This document shows positions 13,624 to 22,243 of a DNA stretch of 25,057 bases, piece after piece. The stretch lies in assembly GCA_900538385.1 (NCBI GenBank), contig UWSO01000030.1:1-25057 (forward strand), in the 5' to 3' direction. The position numbers and the translations under genes were made by a program. The stretch comes from an uncultured Porphyromonas sp. (GTDB taxonomy: Bacteria; Bacteroidota; Bacteroidia; Bacteroidales; Porphyromonadaceae). The number at the start of each line of letters is the position of its first letter. The first letter of the stretch is position 1. The notes beneath the pieces were generated by a model. It did no database searches and was not told where the DNA came from. It saw only the letters and a program-made list of their open reading frames with translations.

Positions 13624-15489
13624 ATGACAGACAAACCGAACAAAAGAATTATCGAAGAGGTAGTCGTACGCTTCTCAGGCGACTCGGGCGACGGTATGCA
13701 GCTCACGGGTTCCATCTTCTCTGATATGTCAGCGATGTATGGTAACTCGGTCTCGACCTTCCCCGATTATCCCGCTGAGATTCGTGCTCCTCAGGGTACA
13801 CTGGCTGGCGTATCGGGCTTTCAGGTACGTATCGGACATGATCAGGTCCATACACCTGGAGACTATGCCGACGTACTGGTGGCGATGAATGCCGCTGCCC
13901 TCAAGGTCAATGTGAAGAATCTACGTCACGACTCGATCATCATCATCGATAGTGACTCCTGTGGAGAGAAGGATCTCAAGAAAGCTCTCTACCAGACAGA
14001 TGACCCTATCAAAGAGCTGGGGCTCAACCCCGATAGAGTACTCGCATGTCCCATCAGCACAATGGTGCAGGAGGTACTCAAGGATATAGATATGGACGCT
14101 AGAGGCAGACTAAGATGCAAGAATATGTTTGCCCTAGGTGTCGTCTCTTGGCTATTCGATAGACCCATAGAGCAGGCAGAACACTTCATCAGCAAGAAGT
14201 TTGCTAAGAAGGAGATCATCCGTCAGGCCAACATAGCCGCCCTCCACGGAGGCTACTCCTATGCGGCTAATACACACGCCTCAGTAGGCACCCCCTTCGT
14301 CATCGAGGGCGCTCCTCAGGAAGCTGGCGTATACCTTGACGTGACGGGCAATAAGGCTACCGCTTTCGGACTCATAGCTGGTGCGGAGCGTGCTGGACTC
14401 AAGCTCTTCCTAGGCTCTTATCCTATTACTCCCGCCACAGACATCCTACACTTCCTCGCTAAGTACAAGTCTCTCGATGTGATCACGATGCAGGCTGAGG
14501 ATGAGATAGCTGGTATCTGTACAGCCATCGGAGCCTCTTACGCTGGTCGCCTAGGTGTCACCTCTACCTCAGGACCTGGTGTGGCGCTAAAGAGTGAGGC
14601 ACTCAACCTCGCCGTCATCGCTGAGCTACCACTCGTACTCGTAGACGTACAGCGTGGTGGTCCCTCGACAGGTATGCCTACGAAGTCAGAGCAGACCGAC
14701 CTCCTACAGGCTATGTATGGGCGCAATGGTGAGTCCCCGATGGTAGTGATCGCTCCTACCTCTCCCTCTAAGTGCTTTGACGCTGCTTACTATGCAGTCA
14801 AGATAGCCATAGAGCACATGACGCCCGTCGTCCTCCTCTCAGATGCTTATCTGGGTAATGGCTCGGTGGCATGGCGTATACCTGACTACGAGAAGTATCC
14901 CGAGATCAAGCCTCATTACGTAGATCAGTACAAGGGTGAGGACCCATGGATGCCTTATATGCGCGACCCAGAGACGCTCGTACGCTACTGGTCTATACCA
15001 GGAGCTGGCTCACTTCCTTATCGTACAGGTGGTCTGGAAAAAGATAATAAGACTGGTGCTATCAGCACGGATGGTCCTAACCATGAGCTGATGGTCCTGC
15101 AGCGTCACAACAAGATTCAGCACATTGCAGAGGTGATCCCACCGCTCACCGTAGAGGGTGATGTCGAGGATGCCGACCTGCTCATCGTCGGCTGGGGTAG
15201 TACGTACGGACACCTGAGCGACGCTTGCCGTGCGCTACAGAAGAAGGGACATAAGGTGGCACACACACAGTTCACCTTTATCAATCCTATGCCTAAGAAT
15301 ACGGAGGAGATCCTACGTCGCTACCCACGTGTCGTCGTCGCTGAGCAGAACCTCGGTCAGATGGCTATGCTCCTACGCAACAAGGTCTCTGATGCCAATA
15401 TTTATCAATACAATCAAGTGCAGGGACAACCTCTCAAGGTGAGCAACCTCGTCACTGCCTTCGAAGAGATACTCGCTGAGCAACTATAA
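13624..15489 (+). CDS. korA: 2-oxoglutarate:ferredoxin oxidoreductase, alpha subunit (fused gamma-alpha)
   Basis: This 621-residue subunit works with KorB to convert 2-oxoglutarate and CoA to succinyl-CoA and CO2 with reduction of ferredoxin. The N-terminal gamma-like domain contains FSGDSGDGMQLTG (17-29) and FPDYPAEIRAPQGT (46-59). The alpha domain begins near 245 and has GSYPITPATDIL (264-275), AEDEIAGICTAIGASYAGR (291-309) and TSTSGPGVALKSEALNLA (313-330), which bind the pyrimidine end of thiamine diphosphate and the oxoacid. The final third is the C-terminal CoA/regulatory domain. Start at 13624 gives the family's usual N-terminus (EEVVVRFSGDSGDG); the upstream extension is unlikely. korB follows after 15 bases. 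The specific oxoacid is assigned by overall resemblance to Bacteroidetes KorAB, not by a single residue. Confidence 0.9.
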   Translation: MTDKPNKRIIEEVVVRFSGDSGDGMQLTGSIFSDMSAMYGNSVSTFPDYPAEIRAPQGTLAGVSGFQVRIGHDQVHTPGDYADVLVAMNAAALKVNVKNLRHDSIIIIDSDSCGEKDLKKALYQTDDPIKELGLNPDRVLACPISTMVQEVLKDIDMDARGRLRCKNMFALGVVSWLFDRPIEQAEHFISKKFAKKEIIRQANIAALHGGYSYAANTHASVGTPFVIEGAPQEAGVYLDVTGNKATAFGLIAGAERAGLKLFLGSYPITPATDILHFLAKYKSLDVITMQAEDEIAGICTAIGASYAGRLGVTSTSGPGVALKSEALNLAVIAELPLVLVDVQRGGPSTGMPTKSEQTDLLQAMYGRNGESPMVVIAPTSPSKCFDAAYYAVKIAIEHMTPVVLLSDAYLGNGSVAWRIPDYEKYPEIKPHYVDQYKGEDPWMPYMRDPETLVRYWSIPGAGSLPYRTGGLEKDNKTGAISTDGPNHELMVLQRHNKIQHIAEVIPPLTVEGDVEDADLLIVGWGSTYGHLSDACRALQKKGHKVAHTQFTFINPMPKNTEEILRRYPRVVVAEQNLGQMAMLLRNKVSDANIYQYNQVQGQPLKVSNLVTAFEEILAEQL

Positions 15490-15504
15490 AAGACCACAAC
15501 TGCT

Positions 15505-16548
15505 ATGATTGAAACAAATAGTAATCTAGAGAAGGGCACGCTACGCTTTGCCCCCAAGGATTTCAAAAATGCATCACCCGTCAAGTGGTGTCCAGGTTGT
15601 GGCGACCACGGTGTCCTAGCTGCTGTCCATAAGGCGATGGCTGAGCTAGACATAGCACCCGATGAGACGGTCGTCGTCTCAGGTATCGGTTGCTCCTCGC
15701 GACTACCTTACTATATGAGTACTTTTGGCTTCCACACCGTACATGGTCGTGGTGCTGCCGTCGCTACGGGCGTTAAGGTGGCTCGTCCCGACCTCACCGT
15801 ATGGCTTATGTCTGGTGATGGTGATAGCCTCGCTATCGGAGGTAACCACTTCATCCATGCTGTGCGACGCAATGTGGATATCAATGAGGTACTCTTCAAC
15901 AACCGCATCTACGGACTAACCAAGGGTCAGTACTCACCTACATCGCCTCGTGGACTGGTCACCAAGAGTTCGCCTTACGGAACTGTCGAGGATCCCTTCG
16001 AGCCAGCCGAGCTGGTCATGGGCGCTCGTGGCAACTTCTTCGCACGCTCGCTAGATGTTGATCAGCCTACACTCACTGCTTGTTTGATCGCTGGTGCTAA
16101 GCACAAGGGCTTTGCAGTCACAGAGGTCTTGGTGAACTGTATGATCTTCAACAATGGCGCACACGCTGCTATCAGCGACCGCGCCGTTCGTGCCGACAAG
16201 ACGATCGTTCTGCAGCATGGTGAGAAGATGCTCTTCGGTGAGGACAAGCAGCGTGGTCTCGTCCTGGACGGCTTCAAGCTACGTGCTGTGACGATCGGCG
16301 AGGATGGCTACACGCTCGATGATGTGCTGACGCACGATGCGCACGAGCCGAATCCCTTCCTACACATGATGCTTGCCGCTATGAACGGTGCAGACGGGCT
16401 CCCCGTCGCTATGGGCGTCATACGTGATGTCGAGGGCCCGACCTACGACTGGGCTGTCCATGATCAGATCGATCAGCAAAAGGCAAAGAACAAGGTACGC
16501 ACACTCCGTGAGCTACTCATGACGGAGGATACTTGGGAGATCAAGTAA
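15505..16548 (+). CDS. korB: 2-oxoglutarate:ferredoxin oxidoreductase, beta subunit
   Basis: The 347-residue beta subunit binds thiamine diphosphate and a [4Fe-4S] cluster. WCPGCG (28-33) and GIGC (60-63) supply cluster cysteines; a further cysteine lies in VNCMIFNNGAH. HGRGAAVATG (80-89) and MSGDGDSLAIGGNHFIHA (102-119) form the thiamine-diphosphate fold, with the metal-binding GDGD and, about 26 residues on, NNRIYGLTKGQ (132-142). Length is within the normal range for KorB. It forms a two-gene operon with korA and ends about 50 bases before a tandem pair of hairpins. No separate KorC or KorD ferredoxin-like subunit gene is present, so electrons must go to a free ferredoxin encoded elsewhere. 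Confidence 0.92.
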   Translation: MIETNSNLEKGTLRFAPKDFKNASPVKWCPGCGDHGVLAAVHKAMAELDIAPDETVVVSGIGCSSRLPYYMSTFGFHTVHGRGAAVATGVKVARPDLTVWLMSGDGDSLAIGGNHFIHAVRRNVDINEVLFNNRIYGLTKGQYSPTSPRGLVTKSSPYGTVEDPFEPAELVMGARGNFFARSLDVDQPTLTACLIAGAKHKGFAVTEVLVNCMIFNNGAHAAISDRAVRADKTIVLQHGEKMLFGEDKQRGLVLDGFKLRAVTIGEDGYTLDDVLTHDAHEPNPFLHMMLAAMNGADGLPVAMGVIRDVEGPTYDWAVHDQIDQQKAKNKVRTLRELLMTEDTWEIK

Positions 16549-16598
16549 AGCAACCATCTAAGCCAACTTCATCACCTGCGTAAGGTGACAAAAATAGC

Positions 16599-16626
16599 GA
16601 GGGAGACTCAGCAATGAGTCTCCCTC
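16599..16626 (+). terminator. Rho-independent terminator after korB
   Basis: GAGGGAGACTCA (16599-16610) and TGAGTCTCCCTC (16615-16626) form a perfect 12-bp stem closed by a GCAA tetraloop, 50 bases past the korB stop codon. The downstream tail is ACTGTTTCTTCT, only moderately U-rich. Confidence 0.8.
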
Positions 16627-16647
16627 ACTGTTTCTTCTAGAGGCTGG

Positions 16648-16678
16648 CTAGTGCCACTAAAACAACTAGTGGCACTAG
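16648..16678. repeat. Perfect 12-bp inverted repeat
   Basis: CTAGTGCCACTA (16648-16659) and TAGTGGCACTAG (16667-16678) are exact inverted copies separated by AAACAAC. It follows the korB terminator by 21 bases. It may be a second terminator-like hairpin or a protein-binding dyad ahead of leuS; there is no T-run after it on either strand. Confidence 0.8.
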
Positions 16679-16685
16679 GAAAAGC

Positions 16686-16737
16686 TCTAACCTCTAATCT
16701 CTTCTAACCTCTAACTTCTAATCTCTAACCTCTAATT
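16686..16737. repeat. Tract of seven 7-bp TCTAAYY repeats
   Basis: The tract reads as TCTAACC, TCTAATC, a TCT interruption, then TCTAACC, TCTAACT, TCTAATC, TCTAACC and TCTAATT. Units start at 16686, 16693, 16703, 16710, 16717, 16724 and 16731. It ends three bases before the -7 octamer of leuS and so occupies the place where a -33 element would be. Confidence 0.9.
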
Positions 16738-16740
16738 TCG

Positions 16741-16748
16741 TACCTTTG
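16741..16748 (+). promoter_or_regulatory. -7 promoter element of leuS
   Basis: TTTCGTACCTTTG ends at 16748, 21 bases before the leuS ATG. The same extended string precedes the dpp5 gene (22166-22178). Confidence 0.75.
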
Positions 16749-16769
16749 TACTATAATAGAGAGAACTGT

Positions 16770-19586
16770 ATGGATTACAATCACCACGACATAGAGCAGT
16801 CGGCTCAGCGTATCTGGCAAGATGCCGATATTTATCGCGTAGAGATAGACCGGAATAAGCCCTCGTACTACGTACTCGATATGTTTCCCTATCCCTCGGG
16901 TGCGGGACTACATGTGGGGCACCCGCTAGGCTACATTGCCTCTGATATTTACGCTCGTTATAAGCGTCTGCAGGGGTACAACGTACTGCACCCCATGGGG
17001 TATGATGCCTTTGGTTTGCCCGCCGAGCAGTACGCTATCCAGACGAATCGCCACCCCGAGGAGACGACACGGGTCAACATCGCTCGCTATCGTGAGCAAC
17101 TGGACAACATTGGTTTTGGCTTCGACTGGAGCCGTCAGGTGGTGACCTGCGATCCGGAGTACTACAAGTGGACGCAGTGGGCCTTCATACAGCTTTTCCA
17201 CCATTACTACGACACCGCCACAGATCGTGCTGAGTCTATCGATAAGTTGGTCAAGCATCTCGAGGCGCATGGCACAGAGGGGTGTACCGCTTACAGCAGT
17301 ACGCCACTGGAGCTAACGGCTGAGGAGTGGCGAGCAGCGAGCGAAGCGGAGCAGTCGGAGTGGCTGATGCACTACCGTCTGGCTTTCCTCGGGGAGAGTG
17401 TGGTCAACTGGTGCCCTGAGCTGGGTACCGTCCTTGCTAATGATGAGGTGAGTGACGGCGTGAGCGAGCGTGGTGGCTATCCTGTGGTGCAGCGCAAGAT
17501 GAAGCAGTGGAGCCTCCGTGTCTCTGCTTATGCGGAGCGTCTGCTGGCAGGTCTAGATCAGCTCGACTGGAGCGATGCGCTCAAGGAGATGCAGCGCAAC
17601 TGGATCGGCAAGTCGGTTGGAGCATCGGTTACCTTTAAGGCTAGCACCGCCCGTGGTGAGCTGCCTATCGAGATCTTTACGACTCGCCCTGATACGCTCT
17701 ACGGAGTCACCTTTATGGTGCTAGCCCCTGAGAGCAGTCTGGTGTCTGACCTAACTACGGAGGAGCAGCGAGAGGCTGTCGAGGCATACCTAGACCGTAC
17801 GAAGCGCCGCACGGAGCGTGAGCGTCAGGCGGATCACTCGGTGACGGGTGTCTTCACTGGCTCTTACGCACAGCACCCACTCACGGGTGATCTGATCCCG
17901 ATTTGGATCAGCGACTATGTGCTGGCGGGCTATGGCACGGGTGCTATCATGGCGGTGCCAGCGCACGACTCGAGAGACTTTGCTTTCGCACGGCACTTTG
18001 ATCTGCCGATACGTCAGGTCGTTTTGCCTAAGGGTGGCGAAGCGTCCGATCCATCCACTTGGAGCGAAAGCCTCGATAGCAAAGAGGGCGAGCTGATCAA
18101 TTCGCCTCTGCTCAATGGCAAGCCAGTCACCGAAGCAATCGACTATATGTGTCACTACCTCGATGAGCGAGGACTGGGCAAGAAGCGAATCAACTACCGT
18201 CTGCGTGACGCTATCTTCAGCCGTCAGCGCTACTGGGGCGAGCCGATACCTATATATTATAAAGAGGGCGTGCCGCATACGCTGCCACTTGACAAACTAC
18301 CGCTGACGCTCCCCGAGGTAGACAAGTATCTCCCCACGGAGAGTGGTGAGCCCCCGCTAGGACGTGCTAAGCATTGGTGTACCGAGGAGGGCTATCCCTA
18401 CGAACTCTGCACGATGCCAGGCTTTGCCGGAAGTAGCGCTTACTACTTACGCTATATGGATCCGCACAATAAGTCTGCTTTGGTATCCCCCGAAGCAAAT
18501 AACTACTGGCGACAGGTGGATCTCTACATTGGCGGTACGGAGCACGCTACGGGTCACCTGATTTATAGCCGCTTCTGGAATAAGTTCCTCTACGACCTCG
18601 GGGTCGTCTGCGATGATGAGCCGTTCAAGCGACTGGTCAACCAAGGGATGATCCAGGGACGCTCCAACTACGTCTACCGCATCAAGGGTACGAACCAGTT
18701 TGTCACCTACTCGCAGCGTGAGCAGTACGATGTGACGCAGATGCATGTGGATATACACTTGGTGCAGAACGACGTACTCGATCAGGAGGCTTTCCGCCAG
18801 TGGCGTGACGACCTCCATGACGCTACCTTCATCACCGAGGCGGACGGCAGCTATCTCTGTGGCTATGGGGTGGAGAAGATGAGTAAGTCGATGTTTAACG
18901 TGATCAACCCTGACGAAATCATCGAGCAGTATGGAGCCGACACGCTCAGGATGTATGAGATGTTTCTCGGGCCTCTGGAGCAGAGTAAGCCGTGGGACAC
19001 GAATGGCATCGACGGCGTCTACCGCTTCCTCAAGCGTGTCTGGTCGCTCTACCATGATGACGAGGGGCAGCTCACTGTCTCAGCCGATGCCCAAGCAAGT
19101 CGTGAGGAGCTACGCACGATCCATAAGTTGATCCAGAAGATTACGCAAGACATCGAGCGTCTCTCCTTCAACACATCCGTCTCAGCCTTTATGATTGCTG
19201 TGGGCGAGCTACAGAAGGCTCAGACTACGTCGCTAGAGGTACTCCGCCCCTTGGCGATCCTGCTCTCGCCCTTTGCGCCACATATTGCAGAGATGCTGTG
19301 GCAGGCGATGCGCACGGCATGCAGTAGCGAGACGCTCTCGGCCGAGAGCATCGTGACGGCCGCATGGCCCCAGTGTGACGAGTCACTCATCGCTGAGGAC
19401 TCGGTACGCTATCCCGTTAGCTTCAATGGCAAGGTACGCTTCAACCTAGAGCTTCCTGCGGATCTCTCCAAGGAGCAGATCGAGGAGCAGGTGCTGGCGC
19501 ATGCCGACACGATCAAGTGGATCGACGGCAAGCCGCTCAAGAAGGTGATCGTCGTGCCGGGTCGCATTGTCAACATTGTATTGTAA
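16770..19586 (+). CDS. leuS: Leucyl-tRNA synthetase
   Basis: This 938-residue class I synthetase charges tRNA-Leu with leucine in the cytoplasm. The HIGH-type motif is HVGH at 48-51 within YPSGAGLHVGHPLGY, and the KMSKS loop is at 703-707. The inserted CP1 editing domain, which hydrolyses mischarged tRNA, contains TTRPDTLYG (304-312) and MAVPAHDSRDFAF (394-406), with the conserved editing aspartate at 400. Two lineage-typical insertions are visible, one before the second half of the catalytic fold (about 155-205) and one before KMSKS (about 632-700). The reading frame runs back to a TTG at 16746, but that codon lies inside the promoter octamer, so I start at the ATG at 16770. The product would serve the tRNA-Leu(UAA) gene found 4.4 kb upstream, among others. 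Confidence 0.96.
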   Translation: MDYNHHDIEQSAQRIWQDADIYRVEIDRNKPSYYVLDMFPYPSGAGLHVGHPLGYIASDIYARYKRLQGYNVLHPMGYDAFGLPAEQYAIQTNRHPEETTRVNIARYREQLDNIGFGFDWSRQVVTCDPEYYKWTQWAFIQLFHHYYDTATDRAESIDKLVKHLEAHGTEGCTAYSSTPLELTAEEWRAASEAEQSEWLMHYRLAFLGESVVNWCPELGTVLANDEVSDGVSERGGYPVVQRKMKQWSLRVSAYAERLLAGLDQLDWSDALKEMQRNWIGKSVGASVTFKASTARGELPIEIFTTRPDTLYGVTFMVLAPESSLVSDLTTEEQREAVEAYLDRTKRRTERERQADHSVTGVFTGSYAQHPLTGDLIPIWISDYVLAGYGTGAIMAVPAHDSRDFAFARHFDLPIRQVVLPKGGEASDPSTWSESLDSKEGELINSPLLNGKPVTEAIDYMCHYLDERGLGKKRINYRLRDAIFSRQRYWGEPIPIYYKEGVPHTLPLDKLPLTLPEVDKYLPTESGEPPLGRAKHWCTEEGYPYELCTMPGFAGSSAYYLRYMDPHNKSALVSPEANNYWRQVDLYIGGTEHATGHLIYSRFWNKFLYDLGVVCDDEPFKRLVNQGMIQGRSNYVYRIKGTNQFVTYSQREQYDVTQMHVDIHLVQNDVLDQEAFRQWRDDLHDATFITEADGSYLCGYGVEKMSKSMFNVINPDEIIEQYGADTLRMYEMFLGPLEQSKPWDTNGIDGVYRFLKRVWSLYHDDEGQLTVSADAQASREELRTIHKLIQKITQDIERLSFNTSVSAFMIAVGELQKAQTTSLEVLRPLAILLSPFAPHIAEMLWQAMRTACSSETLSAESIVTAAWPQCDESLIAEDSVRYPVSFNGKVRFNLELPADLSKEQIEEQVLAHADTIKWIDGKPLKKVIVVPGRIVNIVL

Positions 19587-19666
19587 TCATCCAGTCTTCT
19601 AGTCTGTCGGTCTCGGTGCAGGCTATGGAAGACACTTCCACCTCTTTACAAAATCAATAATATACT

Positions 19667-20644
19667 ATGACTCAAGCTTTAGCAGCTCCTGTTAGTAAGC
19701 GAGCGAAAGCGTGGTACTTCGTCCACGACTTCTTCTTTATCGTACTCGGTGTCTGTCTCTATGTCCTCGGTTGGGCGGGCTTTATCCTCTCACAGGAGAT
19801 CGCAACGGGCGGACTAGCCGGTGTCACGACCATCATACAGATAGCTACAAGCATCCCCGCCTTTATCCCTTATAACATCATCAATGTCGGGCTACTAATC
19901 GTCTCGATCATCTTCTTAGGGTGGCGTTACTCCGTCAAGACACTCATCGGGGTCATCCTGATGGGTATAGCCATTCCTATCGGTCAGGCTCTTTTCGGAG
20001 ATCCTAATACGGAGGTGTACCACAACCTGAGTAGCTGGCTCACGGACAATATTCCTAACGTGGGACCTCTGCTCAGAGAAGAGCGCTTTATGGCGGTGAT
20101 CATCGGTGGTATCCTGTGCGGTAGTGGGCTCTTTCTCGTCTTCCACGTGAATGGTAGTACGGGCGGTACGGATGTCATCGTCTCTATCTTCAACAAGTAC
20201 ACGACGCTCTCCCTAGGACGTGCGATGATCCTGATCGATGCGACGATCGTGATCACCTCTTACTTTGTCAATGTATATGTATCGGGCAAAGACCCACAGC
20301 TTGGTGCCGAGCTACTCACCTTCTCCATCGTAGAGGTAGTCTTCTGCGCTATCACGCTCGACTACTGGACCAATAGCAATAAGCACTCTATACAGCTCTT
20401 TATCTTTAGCAAGAAGTACAAAGAGATCAACGAGGCGATCATCCAACGTCTGCACCGTGGCTGTACACTGGTTCATGCTGATGGAGGCTATTCGCAGGAG
20501 GAGATGCGTATTCTCATGGTGGTAACCCGCAAAGCTCATCTACAGAGTATCAATCGTATCATCAAGGAGATCGATCCCGATGCATTCGTCTCCGAGGGGA
20601 CCGTGCACGGAGTCTACGGACGAGGCTTCGACAATCTGAGATAA
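19667..20644 (+). CDS. YitT-family membrane protein (DUF161 plus DUF2179)
   Basis: The 325-residue protein has the family layout: a hydrophobic N-terminal part with about six membrane segments (roughly 20-42, 48-64, 70-88, 92-110, 142-162, 188-205), then a soluble C-terminal DUF2179 domain at about 245-325. Family marks include QEIATGGLAGVTTII (43-57) and NGSTGGTDVI (162-171), two glycine-rich repeats in matching halves of the membrane domain, and the terminal VHGVYGRGF near 315-323. The molecular function of the family is not established, though transport has been suggested from topology. It begins 80 bases after leuS with no promoter octamer that I can see, and is followed after 19 bases by a DUF2752 gene, so it may be co-transcribed with leuS or carried by an unusual promoter. 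Confidence 0.88.
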   Translation: MTQALAAPVSKRAKAWYFVHDFFFIVLGVCLYVLGWAGFILSQEIATGGLAGVTTIIQIATSIPAFIPYNIINVGLLIVSIIFLGWRYSVKTLIGVILMGIAIPIGQALFGDPNTEVYHNLSSWLTDNIPNVGPLLREERFMAVIIGGILCGSGLFLVFHVNGSTGGTDVIVSIFNKYTTLSLGRAMILIDATIVITSYFVNVYVSGKDPQLGAELLTFSIVEVVFCAITLDYWTNSNKHSIQLFIFSKKYKEINEAIIQRLHRGCTLVHADGGYSQEEMRILMVVTRKAHLQSINRIIKEIDPDAFVSEGTVHGVYGRGFDNLR

Positions 20645-20663
20645 CCGTTAACGTCGAGGCGAC

Positions 20664-21050
20664 ATGCTCGCTACGAGTCGGCACAACAAAGCACTACTCG
20701 CTCTACTAGGCTGTATGCTGGTAGGGGGAGTGGTGCTTTACTTATATCGTCCTGAGAGCTTACAGATCCCACGCTGCCCCTTCCTACAGCTCACGGGGTG
20801 GCAATGTCCAGGCTGTGGCTCCATGCGAGGCATTCACGCCTTGCTGCATGGCGACATAGGACGGGTGCTACAGCTCAACGTGATGCTCATACCTGGTCTG
20901 ATCTACTTTGCCTTTCTCGTGCTGCTAGAGCTATCTCGCTCACATGATCTGCGAGCCGAGAGACTCTACCGCCGCTTCTCAGGGCGCACTGCTAGTTGGA
21001 TCATCTTTGCCATCATCGTCGCATGGGGCATAGGGCGTAACCTCTTCTAA
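20664..21050 (+). CDS. DUF2752 small membrane protein
   Basis: This 128-residue protein has three probable membrane segments (about 10-27, 70-88, 110-125) and the family's cysteine-rich signature: CPFLQLTGWQCPGCGSMRG from 38 to 56, with the GWxCPGCGxxR core. The CPGC pair suggests metal binding or disulfide chemistry, but the family has no proven role. It lies 19 bases after the YitT-like gene and 17 bases before the PAP2 gene, so the three are most likely one operon. The family match is strong because of the exact CPGCG-x-x-R core; the function is unknown. Confidence 0.85.
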   Translation: MLATSRHNKALLALLGCMLVGGVVLYLYRPESLQIPRCPFLQLTGWQCPGCGSMRGIHALLHGDIGRVLQLNVMLIPGLIYFAFLVLLELSRSHDLRAERLYRRFSGRTASWIIFAIIVAWGIGRNLF

Positions 21051-21067
21051 GACAGCTCTAGATCCGG

Positions 21068-22141
21068 ATGCGACTCCTTACGCTCTTGACTCTTGGTCTC
21101 TTCCTCCTACTTCCTTGTAGTGGGGCGCTTGCACAGAGCACCTCGTCAGATACAATAGCTCCTTCGCCCGATCCCCTCAGCGTGCTGCTCCCTGGGGCAC
21201 TCTTCGCCGCCTATCCGCTGCATCATAGTGACGTAGCTATCCGTACGACTCGTCACTCTCTCCTGGGTACTCGCTGGCGTAATCACTACGATGACCACAT
21301 GCAGTTTGCCTCCTATGGGCTACAACTTGCTATGCGCTGTGGCGGTGCCACGGGACGCTCCCGCACATGGGGCGAGATGCTGACAGCCGATGGCATAGGT
21401 GCTCTAGGGACCGCTGCCATCGTCCTCTCAGTCAAACAAGGAGTCCACCGTATGCGACCCGATGGCTCGACGGCCAATAGCTTTCCGTCGGGGCATACCG
21501 CGACAGCCTTCCTCGGAGCCGAGCTTTTTAATCTAGAGTATGGTGCCGACTACCCGCTGCTAGCTCGTCTGCAGTATATCTTCGCCACTTCTGTGGCTTT
21601 CGGACGTATGGCCAATAACCGCCACTGGTACTCTGATGTCCTTTGGGGTGGACTTATAGGAGTCTCGATGGCTCATGTCGGCTACCTCGTGAGTGATCTC
21701 ATCTTCGGTCGCTACACACCAGCTGTCAGCCCTAAGATCCCAGACAGCTACTTTTACTTATCACTGCTATGTAGTCGCCACTTGTCGGGAGGCGCTGGCT
21801 GTGTCGGTGCGCAGATTGGCTGGCAGACGTCCTCTCTAAACTATGCGGCAGAGGTCTCTCTACAACCCGATAAGGAGCACCCCACACTCCATGGCGATCT
21901 CCTTGTGGGTGTGCCGCTCTACCAGTGGCGGTACTTAGAGCTGCGGCACAGCTATGGCATCGGCATCGGCTACGACAAGGTCGCTAGAGAGCAGAGCTAT
22001 ACCCATCTGCAGGCAGGTCTAGAGGCATATCCCCGACTACGCTATCTCGACAAGCTGGGACTCTTCCTCAGGCTCCACTGCGAGCCTTATCGTCAGAGCT
22101 ACTTGACGCTAGGTCTGTCGCTACGTCATCGCTGCTGGTAG
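21068..22141 (+). CDS. PAP2-family phosphatase with a C-terminal beta-rich extension
   Basis: The 357-residue protein begins with a signal peptide (about 1-23, ending ALAQ). The type 2 phosphatidic acid phosphatase motifs are complete: KQGVHRMRP (123-131), PSGH (140-143) and R180...H186...D190 in GRMANNRHWYSDVLWG. The active site should face the periplasm. Only about 215 residues form the PAP2 domain; the last 130 alternate polar and hydrophobic residues (for example YLELRHSYGIGIGYDK) and end in an aromatic residue, as a small outer-membrane beta-barrel would. Related enzymes in Porphyromonas include lipid A phosphatases of the LpxE/LpxF type; undecaprenyl diphosphate or phosphatidyl phosphates are other possible substrates. 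It is the last gene of a probable three-gene operon with the YitT-like and DUF2752 genes. The PAP2 call is secure; substrate and barrel are inference. Confidence 0.88.
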   Translation: MRLLTLLTLGLFLLLPCSGALAQSTSSDTIAPSPDPLSVLLPGALFAAYPLHHSDVAIRTTRHSLLGTRWRNHYDDHMQFASYGLQLAMRCGGATGRSRTWGEMLTADGIGALGTAAIVLSVKQGVHRMRPDGSTANSFPSGHTATAFLGAELFNLEYGADYPLLARLQYIFATSVAFGRMANNRHWYSDVLWGGLIGVSMAHVGYLVSDLIFGRYTPAVSPKIPDSYFYLSLLCSRHLSGGAGCVGAQIGWQTSSLNYAAEVSLQPDKEHPTLHGDLLVGVPLYQWRYLELRHSYGIGIGYDKVAREQSYTHLQAGLEAYPRLRYLDKLGLFLRLHCEPYRQSYLTLGLSLRHRCW

Positions 22142-22170
22142 TGCCTCTACGGGCTAGCCTCTTTTTTTCG

Positions 22171-22178
22171 TACCTTTG
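22171..22178 (+). promoter_or_regulatory. -7 promoter element of dpp5
   Basis: TTTCGTACCTTTG ends at 22178, 65 bases before the ATG. A run of seven T (22162-22168) precedes it and could act in termination of the PAP2 operon, though I see no strong stem before it. Confidence 0.7.
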
Positions 22179-22243
22179 GAGAGCATTCAGTAATCTACGG
22201 TCGCCTCGAGACGACCTTTCTTTCACTCATCTCATTCTATCTT

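Noticed and set aside
16686..16737. Resemblance of the TCTAACC repeat (complement GGTTAGA) to telomeric repeats
   Set aside because: The unit is degenerate, short and inside a bacterial promoter region; the likeness is coincidental.
16746..16769. TTG start giving leuS eight extra residues
   Set aside because: The TTG lies within the -7 promoter octamer and so would be upstream of the transcript.
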